The translations under genes were made by a program, and so were the position numbers. The notes under the pieces are model-generated. The model did not search any database, was not told the origin of the DNA, and saw only the letters and a program-made list of their open reading frames with translations. This document shows positions 1 to 10,815 of a DNA stretch of 64,000 nt, piece after piece. Source of the stretch: GCA-002727735 sp038134525 (GTDB lineage: Bacteria > Bacteroidota > Bacteroidia > Flavobacteriales_D > Parvicellaceae); the NCBI GenBank assembly GCA_038134525.1, contig JAYPVI010000007.1:1-64000 (forward strand), written 5' to 3'. Position 1 is the first letter of the stretch. Each line of letters begins with the position of its first letter.

Positions 1-2
1 TA

Positions 3-3000
3 TTTACCGATGATCAAGATGCTTCTGAAGTAAATTATGACAACACTACTTCAGGTTTAAATGCTTCTACTACTCAAGCTGCTATTGATGAAATCAAAAC
101 AAATGTGGATAATATCAACGGTAGTGAATGGAATTTACAACAAAATGCAGGAGTTGATGAATATTTATATTATACAGGTGATGCTAATGTGGGTGTAGGG
201 ATTCAAAATGCCTCAGCTAAACTAGAAGTAGCAGGTGATGTTAAAATTAGTAGTGGTCAAGGTAATTTAACAGTAGAAGGCACTTCAACGCTTAAAAACA
301 ATGTACTTATTGAAAACGGAGGTAAATTAGGAATCAACCTCTCTTCTACTCCACCAGCTTATGACTTGGAGGTAAATGGTAGTGCTAGTGTTTCTGATAA
401 AATGTTTGTGGATTCGTTAATCATAAATCCTGGAGCTAATGGATATAGCTTTCCTAAAACAAGACCTCAATTTAACGCACTAACTGATTACAGATTAAAA
501 TACGATGGCAATGGAAAATTAGAATGGGTAGACGTAAATGCATTAACCTCAGTGGTAGGTGATGTCATTGACTCGTTAGATAACTTAGGTGATGTTTATG
601 TAGATCATCCTGGTGAAAATGCTTTTATCGGTTCTAACCCGCCAAATATTACCAGCTCTGGAACTAGAAATACTTCTTTAGGTATAGGCGCATTACATGA
701 TAATTCTTCTGGTTCAAACAATACTGCTCTTGGAAGACAAGCTCTTTTATATAATACTACTGGGAGTGGCAACACAGCTCTTGGTTCAGGCTCACTAGTT
801 AAAAACACTACGGGTGATTGGAATATTGCTATTGGACCAGATGCATTTTACTTGAACAATACGGGTAGTGATAATATTGCCATTGGAAAATTATCAGGTG
901 TTAACTCACTAAATCCATATTCTCCTCAAAACCAAACTGAAGTTCAACAACAATCTGTATTTATAGGAGCAAATACAAGACCAAATGCAAACAATGAAAC
1001 CAATCAAATCGTAATTGGTTATAATGCCACAGGAAAAGGATCTAATACAGCAGTATTAGGAAATAACAATATCGATTCTACCTTTTTAAATGGTGATGTA
1101 AAAATCAACAATGGAAACCTTATCGTAGCTGAAAATGGAAATCAATCTGGAGGAAATGTTTACTTCAAAGATTTAGAGCAGACTTCTTACACTAGTTACC
1201 CAAAAATTGTAATTGATACCAATAGTGGAAAATTATATGTGGATACCTCTGATGCAATATCCGCTAATACATGGGAAAACAATGGAAACGATATTTACTA
1301 TGATAACGGAAAAGTGGGAATAGGAGAATCAAACCCTGACTTTAATTTACACATTAAATCTGATGATGGAGGTCTAGCACAGGTTCATAGTGATAATGGA
1401 ACAACTAATATGTATTTAGATACTATCGTTAAGCTTCAATCCAATAGTAATTATACCATTTTGGGAATTAACTCTGACCCATCAAGTAGAACCGGTGTTG
1501 CTCAAGAAGGTGGTGGCGCATTTATTACCAAATTCAAAGGTAAAACAACAGGGATGTTTGCTTCTTCATTTGAACAAGTTAGTCGTACACAACCTAATGG
1601 TACAACAGCAAATTATGGAGATACCACTATTTCAGTTCAAGTTGGTGACCCCATGGCTAATGGCAACGATAATCCAAGCATGCACTTAGGTATTTCAAAA
1701 AATACATCTAATAATAAAGTGCATAACTATACAGAACTTTCTGCCTACTCAAATAATAGTTCTAGCATTTATAACGGAATGAATATGGAATACTATTTGG
1801 ACGGTAGTAACAGCTATGGTGTTACTAGGGTAAACACCGATACATTGGATCTGTGGCCAACAAAAATAAACTCTAATTCAGATCATATTTTTGTAAATAT
1901 CCAAGGAGATCTAAAAGTGAACCGAAATCTTGATATTTCAGATAACGATTACAACATGGGCATTGGTGAAGAAGCGCTATCAAGTTTGAATAGTGGCGCA
2001 GAAAATATTGCAATAGGAAGAATGGCCCTCAGGGATAATACGAGTGGTTCAAGCAATGTAGCGTTAGGTTTTGAAGCCAGTTCAAATAATGAAACTGGAA
2101 GTCATAATATTACTGTGGGTAGGATGACCTCAAAGAACACTACTTCAGGAGATAACAATGTGTTGCTAGGTTCATTTGCTGCTTATTCAGACATCAATGC
2201 AAATCCCGTTACCACTATTAATAATTCAATATTGATTGGTAGAGATGCTAAACCAAAAGGTAATAATGAAACCAATCAAATCGCTATAGGACATCAGGCC
2301 ATTGGAAAAGGGTCAAATACAGTAGTTCTTGGAAATAACAACATAGATTCTACTTTCTTAATGGGTAAAATTAATATTGATGGTGCATACGTATTACCTA
2401 AAACAGCTGGACAAAGTGGTGAGGTACTCTCCTATCCTGCTGCTGGAAATGAATTGGTTTGGAGTGCCCCTGCAGCCGGAGGAGCAAATACCATAGATGA
2501 ACTAACCGATGCTAAATCAGATGCTACCAAAAATAATTTGTTTTTAGGGCATAGTGCTAGTACAATGAGTTCAACTACTGACTATAATGTAGCAGTAGGA
2601 TTGACAGCTCTAGATGCAGTTACAACAGGTGGGAAAAACACTTCAGTGGGTCACGAATCACTTTCTAGTACAACAACTGGTGAATCAAACACAGCCGTTG
2701 GTAGTGAGGCACTAAAGGGTAATACAACAGGGAAGTGGAATACGGCAACAGGTTATCAAGCGCTTTTTCAAAGTACTGGTAACAATAATGTTGCTCTTGG
2801 ATTTCAATCTGGAAATAATGTGATTAGTGGAAACGAAAATGTTTTCATTGGATATAATGCTGATGCTAGTGGTTCAAACACAGCCGCAACAAATCAAATC
2901 GTAATTGGTGCTAATGCTGTTGGAAATGGAAATAACACTACCACTATAGGAAATAATTCTACCACTAATACGTATATAAAAGGAGATGTAAATACGGCTA

Positions 3001-5606
3001 ATATTAATGCAACGGCTAACATAACAGCTGGTGGTGATTTAACTTCTTCTGGAACCTTATCCGTGAGTGGTGCTTCTCAATTTAATAATCTTGTTAGAAT
3101 TAATTCAGGAAGTGGAACTTCAAATACGCTTACCATAGAAGACTTGGGAGATGGTACTGGAAATCAAAATGTGATTGTAGATGCTAATGGTAAATTAGTG
3201 GCTACAACTTTAACAACCGCCTACACCCTACCAACTGCAACAAGCACATCACTTGGTGGTGTAAAAGTAGGAATCGGATTAAGTGTAGATGCAGCAGGTG
3301 AATTAAGTGTTGATCCGAATGAAATTACATTTCCTTGGACAGTAGAAGCTTCTGGTGAAGCTCATCGAAACTCAAATGTGGGTATTGGGTATTTCACATC
3401 AACAGCACCAGGTTATCCACTAGAAGTTACACGAACCGATACCGATGGTAATTCAGCATTCTTTTCAGGAGGTTTGGGCATTAATGGAGTTCCTGTTTCT
3501 GGTCAAAAATTATATGTAGCAGGTACATCTGTTTTAAATGGAGATCTTGCGTTATTAAATTTACAATCTGCTGATCCAAATACATCATATGAAATGTTGG
3601 TAATAGATAATGGTGGGAATGTAAGAGAAAAAGACATTAGTGATATAAGTAGTAAGTGGATAGAAAATGCTGGGAATATTTACAGAAGCTCTGGAAATGT
3701 GGGAATAGGGACAAGTTCTCCCGATTTTAAATTAGAAGTTGGTAAAAACGGAAACTCTATTACTGATGCCTTCAGTATGTTAAACACTAGTAATGGTCAA
3801 AACTATGGTACTTCAATAGGTTTTAAATCTCAGTTTATTTCAGATGAATGGACTCAAGCAAAAATAGCTGGTTATACTTATGATAATAGTATATCACAGG
3901 GTGCAATTAAATTTCAAGTTACTAGTAACAGAAGTTCTGGAACGATGGTTACTCCTTTAACAGTTAGTGGTGATGGCAAAGTAACTCTAAATGAAAGTAC
4001 GTCATCTTACTCTTTCCCTACCACCCGTGGTACGGATGGCCAAGTATTGTCCATGTCATCTACACCAGGTGAATTAGAGTGGACTTCACCTTCAACGGGA
4101 GGTTCTCTTTGGACAGGGACTGACACAGACACGGATAGTAATATTGACTTATTGACCACTAATTTGAATATACACACTAACGGGTTTAAACTAGAAAAAG
4201 ATAACACTTCATCTGAGAGTCGAATTATTACTGATAATACCGTATTAGCATTTTATCCAAATGGTGGAAGTAAAGCATTTCAAATTGATGATGGAGATGC
4301 CATTTTTAATGTGATGACAAAATTTAATAATAATGTAGGTATTGGAACAAACCCTACAAGTACAGAAAAACTATTTGTAGCTGGTAATACTCAAATAAGA
4401 GGAGGCGATTTAACTTTATTAAATTCTCAGGGAAATGGTGGTAATATTTACATTGAAGGTAATATTTCATCTGACGGAGATTTATTTCTAAATAAAGATG
4501 TTGCTTCTGGTATGGGTGGTAGTATAACTGCTGAAAACAGTATTACCTTTTCTGGCCTTTCTTCAACATCAAGCCAATCCGGATATGATATGATAGTAGC
4601 TGATGCAAGTGGAGTTCTGTATAAAATGGATATGAGCGGGATGGGTGGTCATTGGCAAACTACGGATGCTGACGGTGATGGAACTGATGATGCTGTTCAC
4701 TCCAGTCTTAATGTTGGAATCGGGACAAGTGATCCAAAAAGCATTTTACATATTGATAATTCAGGCAGTAGTAATGTGACAATTACTACCGACTGGGGTC
4801 TTAAAATGCAACACTATAATGCTTCATGGGGTACATATTCTGAAATGCCATATTTAAATAAGGCATGGACTAACCTAAATGGAGATTACCTATATCTAGG
4901 TTCATCAGGTGAAAGATCTAATAGTCTACAGGGTGCTATTTTATTAACTCAAAATAAAGGAATTTCTTTAGGAAAGGGAACTGACAATGCATCGGGGCTA
5001 AGTACAAAGTGGCTTACTGTTGAAAGTGATAGAGCAATATTATATCCAGATGCAACTAATGCCTCAAATAGTATTGGTCAAGGAAATTTTATTATTAATG
5101 ATGATGACAATACAGGTTTTGGTGGGATGTATGTAAATGCTACACAGCCGTTCTATGGTTACGCAGCTGCTGGTTCAGTTAAAGCTTATACTCATTATGC
5201 AGAAAGTAATGGAGTTAAATCTTTAAATTGGAATATAGCTGGTACAGATAGAATGAAATTAGATGGTTCTGGTAATTTGGAGATCACTGGCGAATTAAAC
5301 ACCGCAAATGGCGGAACCTCTAACATGGCGCCAATTGCTTATGGAAATATTAATACCTCAGATGGCACCTTTCATACATCTTCAGGTAATATTACATTAC
5401 ATCAACACTCATCTACAGAATTTGACATAAAAGTAACTAACATTAGCTTAAGTCCTGATAATTGTATTATTCAAATTACACTAAAAGGTGGCAATGGAGA
5501 TATTTGGTATGAAAACGCAACTGAAGCTGGCTTTAATATTAAATTTAAGATCAATGCTCCACAAGGAGCAAGTCGAGATTTTTCGTTTATAATTTTTAAA
5601 CCATAA
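3..5606 (+). CDS. Giant secreted fibre/adhesin-like protein with YadA-like and GIGT repeats (5' end outside window)
   Basis: The reading frame is open from the first bases, so the N-terminus lies upstream of the window; a GTG at 105 is only the first possible start codon inside it. The protein (over 1,850 residues visible) is low in Cys and rich in Asn, Gly, Ser and Thr. It contains beta-roll blocks of the NTAxG-xxAL-xxNTTG type that resemble YadA/trimeric autotransporter heads (about 655-1080, 1950-2350 and 2530-2960). Recurring NVGIGTxxPxxKLEV units occur near 190, 1310, 3380, 3700, 4330 and 4710. The last ~95 residues form a distinct, probably beta-rich, end domain that I do not recognise. 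It is a paralogue of the gene at 6166: the first visible residues (FTDDQDASEV) match FTDDQDATSV there. A surface-exposed fibre is inferred; partners are unknown. Confidence 0.85.
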   Translation, partial: FTDDQDASEVNYDNTTSGLNASTTQAAIDEIKTNVDNINGSEWNLQQNAGVDEYLYYTGDANVGVGIQNASAKLEVAGDVKISSGQGNLTVEGTSTLKNNVLIENGGKLGINLSSTPPAYDLEVNGSASVSDKMFVDSLIINPGANGYSFPKTRPQFNALTDYRLKYDGNGKLEWVDVNALTSVVGDVIDSLDNLGDVYVDHPGENAFIGSNPPNITSSGTRNTSLGIGALHDNSSGSNNTALGRQALLYNTTGSGNTALGSGSLVKNTTGDWNIAIGPDAFYLNNTGSDNIAIGKLSGVNSLNPYSPQNQTEVQQQSVFIGANTRPNANNETNQIVIGYNATGKGSNTAVLGNNNIDSTFLNGDVKINNGNLIVAENGNQSGGNVYFKDLEQTSYTSYPKIVIDTNSGKLYVDTSDAISANTWENNGNDIYYDNGKVGIGESNPDFNLHIKSDDGGLAQVHSDNGTTNMYLDTIVKLQSNSNYTILGINSDPSSRTGVAQEGGGAFITKFKGKTTGMFASSFEQVSRTQPNGTTANYGDTTISVQVGDPMANGNDNPSMHLGISKNTSNNKVHNYTELSAYSNNSSSIYNGMNMEYYLDGSNSYGVTRVNTDTLDLWPTKINSNSDHIFVNIQGDLKVNRNLDISDNDYNMGIGEEALSSLNSGAENIAIGRMALRDNTSGSSNVALGFEASSNNETGSHNITVGRMTSKNTTSGDNNVLLGSFAAYSDINANPVTTINNSILIGRDAKPKGNNETNQIAIGHQAIGKGSNTVVLGNNNIDSTFLMGKINIDGAYVLPKTAGQSGEVLSYPAAGNELVWSAPAAGGANTIDELTDAKSDATKNNLFLGHSASTMSSTTDYNVAVGLTALDAVTTGGKNTSVGHESLSSTTTGESNTAVGSEALKGNTTGKWNTATGYQALFQSTGNNNVALGFQSGNNVISGNENVFIGYNADASGSNTAATNQIVIGANAVGNGNNTTTIGNNSTTNTYIKGDVNTANINATANITAGGDLTSSGTLSVSGASQFNNLVRINSGSGTSNTLTIEDLGDGTGNQNVIVDANGKLVATTLTTAYTLPTATSTSLGGVKVGIGLSVDAAGELSVDPNEITFPWTVEASGEAHRNSNVGIGYFTSTAPGYPLEVTRTDTDGNSAFFSGGLGINGVPVSGQKLYVAGTSVLNGDLALLNLQSADPNTSYEMLVIDNGGNVREKDISDISSKWIENAGNIYRSSGNVGIGTSSPDFKLEVGKNGNSITDAFSMLNTSNGQNYGTSIGFKSQFISDEWTQAKIAGYTYDNSISQGAIKFQVTSNRSSGTMVTPLTVSGDGKVTLNESTSSYSFPTTRGTDGQVLSMSSTPGELEWTSPSTGGSLWTGTDTDTDSNIDLLTTNLNIHTNGFKLEKDNTSSESRIITDNTVLAFYPNGGSKAFQIDDGDAIFNVMTKFNNNVGIGTNPTSTEKLFVAGNTQIRGGDLTLLNSQGNGGNIYIEGNISSDGDLFLNKDVASGMGGSITAENSITFSGLSSTSSQSGYDMIVADASGVLYKMDMSGMGGHWQTTDADGDGTDDAVHSSLNVGIGTSDPKSILHIDNSGSSNVTITTDWGLKMQHYNASWGTYSEMPYLNKAWTNLNGDYLYLGSSGERSNSLQGAILLTQNKGISLGKGTDNASGLSTKWLTVESDRAILYPDATNASNSIGQGNFIINDDDNTGFGGMYVNATQPFYGYAAAGSVKAYTHYAESNGVKSLNWNIAGTDRMKLDGSGNLEITGELNTANGGTSNMAPIAYGNINTSDGTFHTSSGNITLHQHSSTEFDIKVTNISLSPDNCIIQITLKGGNGDIWYENATEAGFNIKFKINAPQGASRDFSFIIFKP

Positions 5607-5607
5607 A

Positions 5608-6147
5608 ATGAAATATTTAATTTTAATAACATATTTAGTTCTAAACTTAAATTGTTTTTCCCAAAACGTCATCCTATCTCGACAAGTCATTGGAAATTAT
5701 GGAGGTAGCCACACTACTAATGAAATTTCCATTATGGACAATGTAGGAGAAGTAATGGTGACCACAGAAAGTAACTCCAACGTAAAAATTACCCAAGGTT
5801 TTGAGCAACCTACCTACAACTTTAAGATCACCATGCAATACGACTGTGGAGAACTGATTGACCAAACAGCCAATGCTTTTGTACCCAATAGTGCAGATCA
5901 ATACAGTAACGTATGGATAATTGACCTCTTTTATTACGAGCAAAATAGTGTAAACACCGTTACCATATTTAATAGATGGGGTGATGTGATTAAAAGCATT
6001 GAAAATTATGACAACCAAAGTAATGTTTGGGATGGTACCAATACCAATGACCAACCTATGCCTTCAGGTACCTATTTCTTTACCATTGAAGTACCTTCTG
6101 AACAAATAAGATGTAGCAACTGGGTACAAATCGTAAAAGAAAACTAA
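5608..6147 (+). CDS. Small secreted protein with gliding-motility/T9SS type B-like C-terminal domain
   Basis: A 179-residue protein starting one base after the stop of the giant fibre gene. Residues 1-18 form a signal peptide (MKYLILITYLVLNLNCFS). Residues ~20-70 carry the SRQVIGNYGG...VGEVMVTT...TQGFEQP pattern common in secreted Bacteroidota proteins. The C-terminus (IFNRWGDVIKSI...WDGTNTNDQPMPSGTYFFTIEV) matches the CHU_C/gliding-motility-associated domain that serves as a T9SS sorting signal. The gene lies between two giant fibre paralogues on the same strand, probably in one transcription unit. It could anchor or accompany the fibres at the surface; that is inference from position. Catalytic function is not expected. 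Confidence 0.82.
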   Translation: MKYLILITYLVLNLNCFSQNVILSRQVIGNYGGSHTTNEISIMDNVGEVMVTTESNSNVKITQGFEQPTYNFKITMQYDCGELIDQTANAFVPNSADQYSNVWIIDLFYYEQNSVNTVTIFNRWGDVIKSIENYDNQSNVWDGTNTNDQPMPSGTYFFTIEVPSEQIRCSNWVQIVKEN

Positions 6148-6165
6148 TTTTGTTTTTTGACTTTT

Positions 6166-9100
6166 ATGAAAAACCTTTTTTTAATTTTTGTTTTCTTATT
6201 TAGTTGGATTATTCTAACTGCTCAAAATAACAATACATTTAACTATCAAGCTGTTGCTCACGATCCACTAACCAATCAAATTTTAGCTAATCAAGATTTG
6301 AATGTAAAGTTTTACATTGGAACCAATGCTCAAGATCCCGATACGGATTACGATTATTATGAAGAACATACCCTAACCACCAATGATTTTGGGTTGTTTT
6401 ACACTAAAGTGGGAAATGGAGACCCAGCCTTGTTTGATGGTATACAATGGGGTGTTGAAACGTATTATCTTACGGTGGTCATTGATAATATCCTAGTCAG
6501 TACCGATTTATTAGTAGCTGTACCCTATTCTATTGCTGCCAATAATGCTAATACCGTAAACAATTTAACCGTAGAAACGGCTGTTCCAGCTAATGCAACC
6601 TTCAGTGATAATCAGTCATTAAGTATAACATCCGATAGTTTGATTATTTCCAATGGTAACGGTGTATCACTAGATGATTTAAGAGAATCAAATTGGACTG
6701 CAACTGGAAATGACATGCAGAACAATAATCCTGGGAAAGTGGGTATTGGAACCAACTCTTTTGTTGGAAAACTCAACATAACCACTGATGCCAATACAGA
6801 AAGAGGATTGTACATTTTAAATAACACTTCAAGTAATTCTACATTTGGAAAGTTTGGTGTATATGCTAATGTAGACGGTGGTGGTACGGGTGATAATGTC
6901 GGTGCATGGTTTGATGCCTTAGGAAATGCTACCGGTATTAATTATGGTGTAGCGGGCTATGCTTCTGGAACGAACGGGGAAAACAGAGGAGTTTTTGGAG
7001 CCGCTAACAATGGTACCTCCAACTGGGCAGGCTACTTTTCGGATGGAGATGTAAAAGTGGAAAATAAGCTAGTCATTGGAAGTAACACTTCTCCAGGACA
7101 ATTACAATTGATTGACGGCAACCAAGGATTCAATCGAATTTTGCGTTCTGATGCACAAGGAAACGCAGAATGGGTTCAAATAGGCACTATGGGTGTGGGT
7201 GTGATGTTAAAAAGTGTATACGACATCAATAATGATGGCGTAGTGGATGATGCCGAAACCGTTACCGGATTTCAAGTGGGCTCAAATGTACCAGCGAACG
7301 CAATATTCACAGATGACCAAGATGCCACATCCGTATTTTATGATAATACATCTTCTAACTTAAATGCTAATACCGTTCAGGATGCCATTGATGAAGTAAA
7401 TCAAAACATATCTAACTCCAATACGGCCATAAATGATTTAACCGATGGATATACAGACAACAATAACAATCTTTATCTGACATCAACCCCAAATAGTAAC
7501 ATTACAAGTGCCTCTCATAATATTGCCATTGGAATTCAATCTTTATCTTCCAATACAACTGGAGATAATAATATAGCTATTGGAAAAAATAGCTTATTAC
7601 AATCCAATAGTAGTGATCAAATTGCAATTGGAACAAATACACTAAGTAACACAACTTCAGGAATTTTTAATACCGCTGTTGGTCATTTTGCCCTTTCAAA
7701 TAATACATCAGGACAACATAATAACGCTTTTGGTTATACTTCTCTTTTTTTTAATACTTCTGGAAATGCCAATTCTGCATTTGGGCACTGGACTTTGCGA
7801 GGAAATACAACAGGCTATGGAAATACTGCTGTTGGACATGCCACATTGTATAATAACACCATTGGAAACACAAATACAGCTGTTGGTAAGTCTGCTATGT
7901 TTGAAAACATAAGTGGAAACTATAACACCGCTTTAGGTGAAGTTTCACTTAAAAACAATACTACAGGAGATGGAAATGTAGCTGTGGGACATAAATCATT
8001 AGAGACAAACACCACTGGTGAATTTAATGTCGCTATAGGAAGTTATGCCTTACAACAAAGTACAACTTCTTCATCAAACGTAGCATTGGGAGAAAGAGCA
8101 TTGGACAACAATACAACAGGTCAAGAAAATGTAGCAGTAGGTCGATACGCACTAACAGACAACACCACTGGTAGTAACAACACAGCCCTTGGTTTTAATG
8201 CCAGTGTTGGCAGTAGTAACTTAACCAATGCCACTGCTATTGGAGCAAACGCAACTGTTGATATAAGTGATGCCCTAATTCTTGGAAATAATGCTAACGT
8301 TGGAATTGGCACCTCCTCACCTAGTGAAAAACTAGATGTAGATGGTAACATAAGAATGCGAAATGGTGCATCTTCTGGATATATATTAGTATCCGATAAT
8401 AATGGTGTAATGCACTGGACTTCACCAGACTCAATTGCTGCTAATTCAAACATAAATGATTTAAATGATGGATATACAGATCAATACAATAACGTATATC
8501 TTTCTAGCAATGTATCTTCCAACTTAAGTAGTGCTTCTCCTGACAATATTGCTTTAGGTCAAGGAACATTAAATAACAATTCAGGAAATGGAAACATAGC
8601 AATCGGAGTTAATGCATTAAATCAAAATACCTCCGGAAGTATAAACATTGGAATTGGAACAAGATCGTTAAGTCAAAATCAAAGTGGTTATGGAAATACC
8701 GCTGTAGGTTATCAATCCTTGGAAAACAACACCACAGGAAGTGAAAATACATCTGTGGGTCAAAATACGATGTCTTCTAACACAACAGGAGGTCAAAACA
8801 CAGCTTTTGGTGGTGCTGCTTTATCAGCCAATACAACTGGTAATGCCAATGTTGCTATAGGATTAAATACACAATATAAAAACACTGACGGTTTTGGTAA
8901 TTCCGCTGTAGGTTATGGTGCTTTATTTGAAAATGTAAGTGGTGGGCAAAATGCAGCTCTTGGAATGAACTCCCTTGAGAACAATACGGGTTCTAATAAC
9001 TCAGCCATAGGTTATCTTGCGGGTAATCAACAAACTAATGGAAACAACAACACTTTTATAGGATATAATGCAAATACGACTGCTGCCTCCTCTAGTAATC

Positions 9101-10815
9101 TCAATAATGCAACTGCAATAGGAGCAAATACAACGGTAGAACAAAGTAATAGCGTTGTTATCGGTAATAATGCAGATGTGGGAATTGGCACTTCTAATCC
9201 TGGACACAATACAGGAGCAAGTCGATATATGACGATTTCTTCTGGAACTGGAAATCCTTCATTTATTTCAAGTACTTCTTTAGAACTAATAGGTGGTTCT
9301 AGTTCTGGTGGTGGATTACAGAATAGAATAGATTTTATTGCACGTTCAACTTCTGGAAATAACTACACTACAGGAAGACTAGAAATGGTAAATGAATCAA
9401 ATAATACAGGAAGAGGAATCATGAAATTTTATACCAAAAATCAAATTTCTTTTGAAGAACGAATGTCCATTAACGAAGGTGGAGAAATCACATTTGGTAG
9501 TGGAGCTAACTCCTACTCTTTTCCATCTAACATAGGTAATGATGGTCAATTATTAGCTGTAGATTCATCTAATGGAAATTTAGTATGGATAGATGGTAAT
9601 GATTTAGCATCAACATTAGGTTTGAATTCCCCTTGGACAAAAAACCCTGCTAATAATAGCATTAGTAGAATAAATGGAAATGTGGGTATTGGGACTTCAT
9701 CTCCTGACGCAAAAGCTCACATAGTAAGTTATTCGGATCCTCAATTAATTTTAGGTAATACCAACCAACCTAATTACGAATGGAAGACTTTTGTAAACCA
9801 GACTGGAGATTTGAAAATAACCAATGAAAATAATGGGAGTTCAATGAACCCTTCAATTACATTGATGAATAACGGAAAAGTTGGTGTAGGAAATAGCAAC
9901 CCTCAAAAAACATTACATATATATGGCGAAGTAACAAACTTCCCAAATGCTGAACCTTCAAATGGGAATGATGGAGTTTTTATTGATATTCAAAATGCAG
10001 GAGCAGGCTATGAAAAAGTTGCAGGAATTCGTTTTAAAACAAGGTCTGGTTTATTTGAGAACGCCTACTATCATGCTGGAATATTTTTTAGGGGTAATCC
10101 AAATGATATGGACCAAAGAGGTACATTGTATTTCAGTAATAAAAATAATTTAAATGCAACAGGTGTTGGAACAGCAGATGCAGACATGGTCATAAAATCA
10201 GATGGCAAAATTGGTATTGGAACACTAATCCCTGATGAACAGTTACATGTAGATGGCAAACTAAAAATTGGCAATAGTTCTGGAGGGTACATTTTACCAG
10301 ATGCTTCCGGCCAACCTGGTCAAGTATTAAAAATGCCATCAAGTGGTAACCAGCTAACTTGGGGAAGCGTTGGATCAACAAATATTGGTTTTTTTGCAGG
10401 AATAGCAGCAACTAGTGATCAAACATTTTCAGCTGGAGGATCAAGTACAACCATTCTATTTGGAAATGGCTACAATAACTTTAATGATGGTAATGGATAT
10501 GACTATTCAACAGGAAAATTCACAGCTCCTGAAGCAGGAAAATATCAAATTAATGTAAATGTCCAAGTTCAAATCCCCTCTCCACAAAGTTATGGATCTT
10601 TGCAACTTACTATTTATCATGCTGGCGGAAAGTTTGGTGAATCTATTACTCAAACTGTAGGAAATTCGAGTGGTGACAGTAACTTTAATATTACACTTTC
10701 GCAAACTATTGTTTTAACACAAGGTCAAAGTATTTGGGTAACTCTTTACAGTACTGTAGACGATGGTAGTATTGAAAAATTCAGTTCTTCATTTAGTGGG
10801 TATAGAGTATACTAA
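6166..10815 (+). CDS. Giant secreted fibre protein with YadA-like beta-roll repeats and C-terminal C1q-like domain
   Basis: A 1,549-residue protein. The ATG at 6166 is preferred over an upstream in-frame TTG at 6157 because it directly begins a signal peptide (MKNLFLIFVFLFSWIILTAQ). The following domain (FNYQAVAHDPLTNQILANQDLNVKF, about residues 22-125) is a standard N-terminal module of Bacteroidota repeat fibres. Two long beta-roll blocks of ~24-residue NTAVG-xxAL-xNNTTG repeats lie at 7500-8290 and 8540-9180, with NVGIGTSSP-type units in between and after. The last ~140 residues (from about 10380) have the C1q/TNF-like pattern: GFFAGI, FNDGNGYDYSTGKFTAPEAGKYQI, and the closing SSSFSGYRVY. 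C1q heads trimerise in known structures, which suits a trimeric fibre with a globular binding tip; this role is inferred. Confidence 0.85.
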   Translation: MKNLFLIFVFLFSWIILTAQNNNTFNYQAVAHDPLTNQILANQDLNVKFYIGTNAQDPDTDYDYYEEHTLTTNDFGLFYTKVGNGDPALFDGIQWGVETYYLTVVIDNILVSTDLLVAVPYSIAANNANTVNNLTVETAVPANATFSDNQSLSITSDSLIISNGNGVSLDDLRESNWTATGNDMQNNNPGKVGIGTNSFVGKLNITTDANTERGLYILNNTSSNSTFGKFGVYANVDGGGTGDNVGAWFDALGNATGINYGVAGYASGTNGENRGVFGAANNGTSNWAGYFSDGDVKVENKLVIGSNTSPGQLQLIDGNQGFNRILRSDAQGNAEWVQIGTMGVGVMLKSVYDINNDGVVDDAETVTGFQVGSNVPANAIFTDDQDATSVFYDNTSSNLNANTVQDAIDEVNQNISNSNTAINDLTDGYTDNNNNLYLTSTPNSNITSASHNIAIGIQSLSSNTTGDNNIAIGKNSLLQSNSSDQIAIGTNTLSNTTSGIFNTAVGHFALSNNTSGQHNNAFGYTSLFFNTSGNANSAFGHWTLRGNTTGYGNTAVGHATLYNNTIGNTNTAVGKSAMFENISGNYNTALGEVSLKNNTTGDGNVAVGHKSLETNTTGEFNVAIGSYALQQSTTSSSNVALGERALDNNTTGQENVAVGRYALTDNTTGSNNTALGFNASVGSSNLTNATAIGANATVDISDALILGNNANVGIGTSSPSEKLDVDGNIRMRNGASSGYILVSDNNGVMHWTSPDSIAANSNINDLNDGYTDQYNNVYLSSNVSSNLSSASPDNIALGQGTLNNNSGNGNIAIGVNALNQNTSGSINIGIGTRSLSQNQSGYGNTAVGYQSLENNTTGSENTSVGQNTMSSNTTGGQNTAFGGAALSANTTGNANVAIGLNTQYKNTDGFGNSAVGYGALFENVSGGQNAALGMNSLENNTGSNNSAIGYLAGNQQTNGNNNTFIGYNANTTAASSSNLNNATAIGANTTVEQSNSVVIGNNADVGIGTSNPGHNTGASRYMTISSGTGNPSFISSTSLELIGGSSSGGGLQNRIDFIARSTSGNNYTTGRLEMVNESNNTGRGIMKFYTKNQISFEERMSINEGGEITFGSGANSYSFPSNIGNDGQLLAVDSSNGNLVWIDGNDLASTLGLNSPWTKNPANNSISRINGNVGIGTSSPDAKAHIVSYSDPQLILGNTNQPNYEWKTFVNQTGDLKITNENNGSSMNPSITLMNNGKVGVGNSNPQKTLHIYGEVTNFPNAEPSNGNDGVFIDIQNAGAGYEKVAGIRFKTRSGLFENAYYHAGIFFRGNPNDMDQRGTLYFSNKNNLNATGVGTADADMVIKSDGKIGIGTLIPDEQLHVDGKLKIGNSSGGYILPDASGQPGQVLKMPSSGNQLTWGSVGSTNIGFFAGIAATSDQTFSAGGSSTTILFGNGYNNFNDGNGYDYSTGKFTAPEAGKYQINVNVQVQIPSPQSYGSLQLTIYHAGGKFGESITQTVGNSSGDSNFNITLSQTIVLTQGQSIWVTLYSTVDDGSIEKFSSSFSGYRVY

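Noticed and set aside
605..808. Antisense open frames within the repeat-fibre genes and others like it
   Set aside because: They mirror repetitive coding sequence on the other strand and show no family features.
655..9180. Regularly spaced DNA repeats resembling a CRISPR array or minisatellite
   Set aside because: They are in-frame codon repeats of the beta-roll protein units with varied DNA sequence; no conserved direct repeats with unique spacers and no cas genes.
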